Shown here in pieces: positions 60,529 through 64,000 of a stretch of DNA of 64,000 bases. Every line of letters starts with the position of its first letter. Within the stretch, counting starts at the first letter, position 1. Under the pieces are notes generated by a model, which had not been told where the DNA came from, searched no databases, and worked only from the letters and a program-made list of their open reading frames with translations. The translations under genes and the position numbers were made by a program. Source of the DNA: Marsupella aquatica (lineage: Eukaryota; Marchantiophyta); assembly GCA_973895155.1 (NCBI GenBank), contig OZ316896.1, forward strand, positions 5,208,001-5,272,000, read 5' to 3'.

Positions 60529-61324
60529 GAGAAAGGGGTCAAACTTTGAGAGGTGATCCTCATGTGAAATCAAGTTTGGGGAGACCTAAGGAATCGACAA
60601 TGGCTAGTTGGTTTTCTAGATCCTTGTCTTTGGCACTTGGATGTTCTTGGGGAGCCAAAAAGGGAACCTTGGGCATCATGTGTCCACATATATGGTGGTA
60701 CTTACTTTTTAACCGTAGACCTTCCTGATACAACTTCCAGGGGTTTGTTTCAATAACTGCGTTACTTTGCACAGGAAGTAGAAACAGTTGTAGGGTTGGC
60801 CTTGCAAGCGGTGCACCAGGATAACATTCTATATATAGGATGTCAACATATAGGGAAACACAACAATCCAAATGATAGCCAGAACTTACGGTCATAGACT
60901 TAACCTCGGACTTAACATAAATATTTATTTAATGCTAATATTATAGAAGATGATGATGGTGAAATCGAACCATAAAATTTTGATGGCTCAATCTTTGGGT
61001 GGATGATCACTTGTGATTTTAGAGTCTTGGCCTTCGTATGAGTTTTTTCCCTCCCTATGTTTAGTCAAGATCATTAAGTGTGAAACTCGGGCTGGTTAAA
61101 TGCAGTGCATGAATGCAACTATACAGTAATTTGATCTGTAAGATGATGAACTTTTCCTTATCATCCGTCCTAAGTAATATAAATGACAATGAAAATGCAA
61201 CATCTCCTTTAAACCGCCACTGTCCATATAAATATCACATGGGGACAAGTTCCGGTCAGGTTATTTTCTCCGGAGGTGCCCAGCAAAGGCCCTGCTCCTG
61301 CCTCCCAGCCAGAGCCTGTAGCGG

Positions 61325-61535
61325 TGTAGCCCCAGCCAGGCTCCGCAATTCAAGCGGAGCCAGTGGTCCGCCGAAAAGCCCCAGCCAGGGTCCACAATAC
61401 AAGCTGGGTCAGAGGTCTGCCAAAAAAGCACGTTGGGACATCCCGTCAGTGAGTTTGCTCGCATGAATGCCAGTGCCATGGTTCGTGAGTGTGGTGGGCT
61501 GCTGCCATGTAGCCATGGAGGTTCGTGAGTGTGCT
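61325..61535. repeat. Two small tandem duplications (49 and 37 bp)
   Basis: CCCCAGCCAGG(C/G)TCCRCAAT starts at 61330 and 61379. GGTTCGTGAGTGTG, then TGGGCT, starts at 61482 and 61519. Confidence 0.85.
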
Positions 61536-63548
61536 GGGCTTGAAAAGCAGTTGTATCCGATATGGGGGTTTCTGCTTGTGCTGGGCTGAAGGGGAATCGC
61601 CATGTTCTCTCAACTCCCAGAATGTCAATCGATCGCAAACGTGTTTACAGCCAGCAATTGTTAATGTCATGTACAAGTTTACACTTCGTATGACATCGAT
61701 CACAAATTTGTCCAGCAAAACTCTATTCTCAATAGCAAGACGGCGAAAAGGTTACATTGTTTTTTTTTGTCTCCCTGCTCTGCTGCGATCTTCCATTATA
61801 TGTACAGATACCTGGAAAAGCAAAGTCTCCCTGTTTTGATTGACAATAACAACTATGTGAATAAGAGGCAATGGCTGATGCCAATAGCAGTATAACCGGA
61901 AGATGAAGGATGAACTCTGGCTGTGGAGTGTTGCCCAAAGCTCTCCATAATTATCCAAACTTTGCGTAATGCAAAAGCTTCCGATGAAATCTCAATATGT
62001 AATTGAGGTCGCCGACACGGAAAGAAAGATCACAGCTCAACGATCAAAGTGTGTTCTGGAAGGGCTACTGTAGGTCCAATGCACCATGCAACTAAACTTC
62101 TTGAGTTTTCCATTTATGCACCAGTTTGTCGGATGGACTAAATTTCCGATAGTGGGATGGATGAACACATTCGCTACACTAATAATCCATGACACAATTC
62201 CAAACGAGATCTAGCTCATTCATAGCGAGACTCATTGTTGTATAGAATGAATGACTCGACCAGTGAGTGTTTGTAAAGCAATTCAATTCTCTTCCAATAA
62301 TGTTCCCAGTACTTCCCATTACCAAGACATCGGACTATGGTAATTTCCAAAAGCAAACACAATGACCACGATGTCTTCATCAGAAGTTTGGCTCAGCACT
62401 GGCTGTTGCTCCGGCTTGGGCAGTGACATGGCGAGGGCTGCTCGTGCTCATAGCTAGTGACAAGCTTATCGCAACGGCTCCACTCGATCAAGAGCTTGAA
62501 GGCTGCGGGCGCTACACTCGCGTTGGACGTCACCGCGGGGCGAGCCACAATTTAAACATTGCAGCAAGTCAACCACGATTGATGAAGGCCTATGGGGGAG
62601 CACGAGTGGGGAATAGAAGTTTAGAAAGTCTAGAGCAGTCCCTAATAGAATCCACTCTGGTCGATAGATCTCTAGATATCAAGTTGACTATACGTTGTGA
62701 GAATCCACTCAAAGAGAGCAACTCAAACCGCAGTAGATTGGACTTCCGGGGTGTCAGGCAGAGGAGGAGAGGAGATATGTTCTAGCTGTCTGCCATGGCC
62801 ATCAATCACCAATCCTCGTTCAATCTTAGGAGTCAAGACGTTGTTGACTGGTTCATTCTCGCATACAGATAGCCTGATTATTCATGCCGATTGTAGAGCC
62901 TTGCCCGTGCTAAGACTGAAAACTATGAACAAAACCTAATGAAAAAGAACTTGCTTCATCAATGAATCCATGCACCATTGCTACCGCTCGCCATCGCTAT
63001 CGTGAGGTCCACTTACCACCAACAATACCAACTCTGGACATGTACGAGCTAGGATGCAATTACCATAGCTTACTGGTCACTTGGACAGAGAACGTCCATG
63101 CCAGAACCCCCAGCTGAGAACAACTGAACTCCACAACCCAAAGCTCGAACCTCCTTCCAAGCGGTCCAAGCTGAATAAGAACCAAAAACTTTGCATGCGC
63201 ATCCATATCTTTTCGGGACAGAAATGGCATAAGACGACAACCAATGCACAACTGCTACTGGTATGAACCAGCGATTTTATGGATTGCTCTATTATAAGCT
63301 CCGATTGCACAATCGAGCTGTCGCTTTCTCGAGTCTCTACTGCCAGATTGTGCTTGATTTACGTCTCTGCTCATTTTTGTTGACGAATGATGTTCGCACA
63401 TTGCTAAGCAAAAGATATGACAGCTTAGCAACGCCGCAACATTGCTTCATTCTTTATGAACATTCGATCATCTCAAACCACATGATGTCAGTGAGCATAT
63501 CGACTTCACATAACTAAAGTTTCCTAACCTTCTGTGTCCATCCTGTAA
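61536..63548. other. Intergenic, no gene recognised
   Basis: The longest frame (62423-62785, plus, 120 codons) has no recognisable domain and no splice or promoter support. Nothing else was seen. Confidence 0.3.
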
Positions 63549-63830
63549 CCAATTCCACAATGTTTGTGAAGATCGCGATTCGGCAATGCTTCTCCTTCCT
63601 TTGGCCATGCACTTCAAGGTAGACGTAGATGAGCTTTAGGTAGTTCCCAGGTGCAATGATCGTTTTACACATAAGGACACGGTAACCATTTCCACAATGT
63701 TTGTGAGGATCACGATTCAGCGCTGCCTTTGGCCATGCATGCACTTCAAGTTAGACGTAGATGAGCCGAGAGATGAGCAGGGTAGTTCCCAAGTGCAATT
63801 ATCAATTTACACATAGCAACACGAAAGGGT
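63549..63830. repeat. 137-bp tandem duplication
   Basis: TTCCACAATGTTTGTGARGA starts at 63553 and 63690. Both copies contain CTTTGGCCATGC, CACTTCAAGKTAGACGTAGA, TAGTTCCCARGTGCAAT and TTTACACATA; the second has a small insertion. TTTACACAC motifs continue to about 63940. Confidence 0.9.
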
Positions 63831-64000
63831 CAACATGGTTTACACTCAACGGGAGCCGGCTAGTTCGTTGCTGCAATTCTCTTTTTACACACAACATATA
63901 GGGTCGGGGGCAAGGTGGCATGGTTTACACACAATTTACACGTTAGAGGCAAGATGTGTAGGACAAATCCATTTGCATCTGTTGTGAGGGAAGGTATGAA

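Noticed and set aside
62423-62785. 120-codon plus-strand frame
   Set aside because: No domain, unremarkable composition and no supporting splice or promoter signal.

Overview
The window is nuclear DNA of a land plant. It carries spliced genes for two cytosolic ribosomal proteins (uL14/RPL23, eL38/RPL38), a nuclear gene for plastid ribosomal protein uL1 with a transit peptide, and a SMALL ACIDIC PROTEIN 1 (SMAP1) homologue. It also has three tandem units of the plant telomere repeat TTTAGGG. The mobile-element content (an R2-group-like non-LTR retrotransposon with a restriction-like endonuclease, and a Crypton-like tyrosine-recombinase pseudogene) would be unusual for a flowering plant and suggests a seed-free lineage such as a bryophyte or lycophyte. 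That placement is inference.

Layout. 86-490: last exons of a plus-strand gene that starts outside the window. 811-4355: degenerate tandem repeats. 5497-7122 (minus): complete RPL23, whose first intron holds an array of ~110-bp repeats that each copy the first coding exon; a 62-bp satellite (7345-8160) lies just upstream. 11261-13889 (minus): complete seven-exon plastid L1 gene, with another repeat array upstream. 14713-18860: no recognisable gene. 19190-23035: R2-like retroelement with frameshifts and stops, inserted in a dispersed repeat whose second copy (28888-29880) lacks it. 25041-25574 (plus): intronless gene of unknown function behind a duplicated promoter-like segment. 26395-33105: repeats and a terminal-inverted-repeat element. 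33091-34820 (minus): broken Crypton-like recombinase gene with telomeric repeats at an internal deletion. 35836-36908 (plus): complete RPL38. 41258-41443 (plus): SMAP1-like gene. 42913-43062 (plus): short secreted-peptide frame resembling the start of an ML/NPC2 domain. 43063-64000: gene-poor, with many tandem repeats, a SINE-like unit and a C-rich minisatellite inside inverted-repeat ends.

The recognisable genes are unrelated housekeeping or regulatory genes in a repeat-rich background and form no operon or cluster. The ribosomal genes share telo-box-like promoter motifs or pyrimidine-rich leaders. The main local theme is tandem duplication, which repeatedly involves promoter-proximal sequence (RPL23, plastid L1, the 25041 gene). 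Exon boundaries were derived by eye from conserved protein sequence, GT/AG sites and phase, without transcript data.
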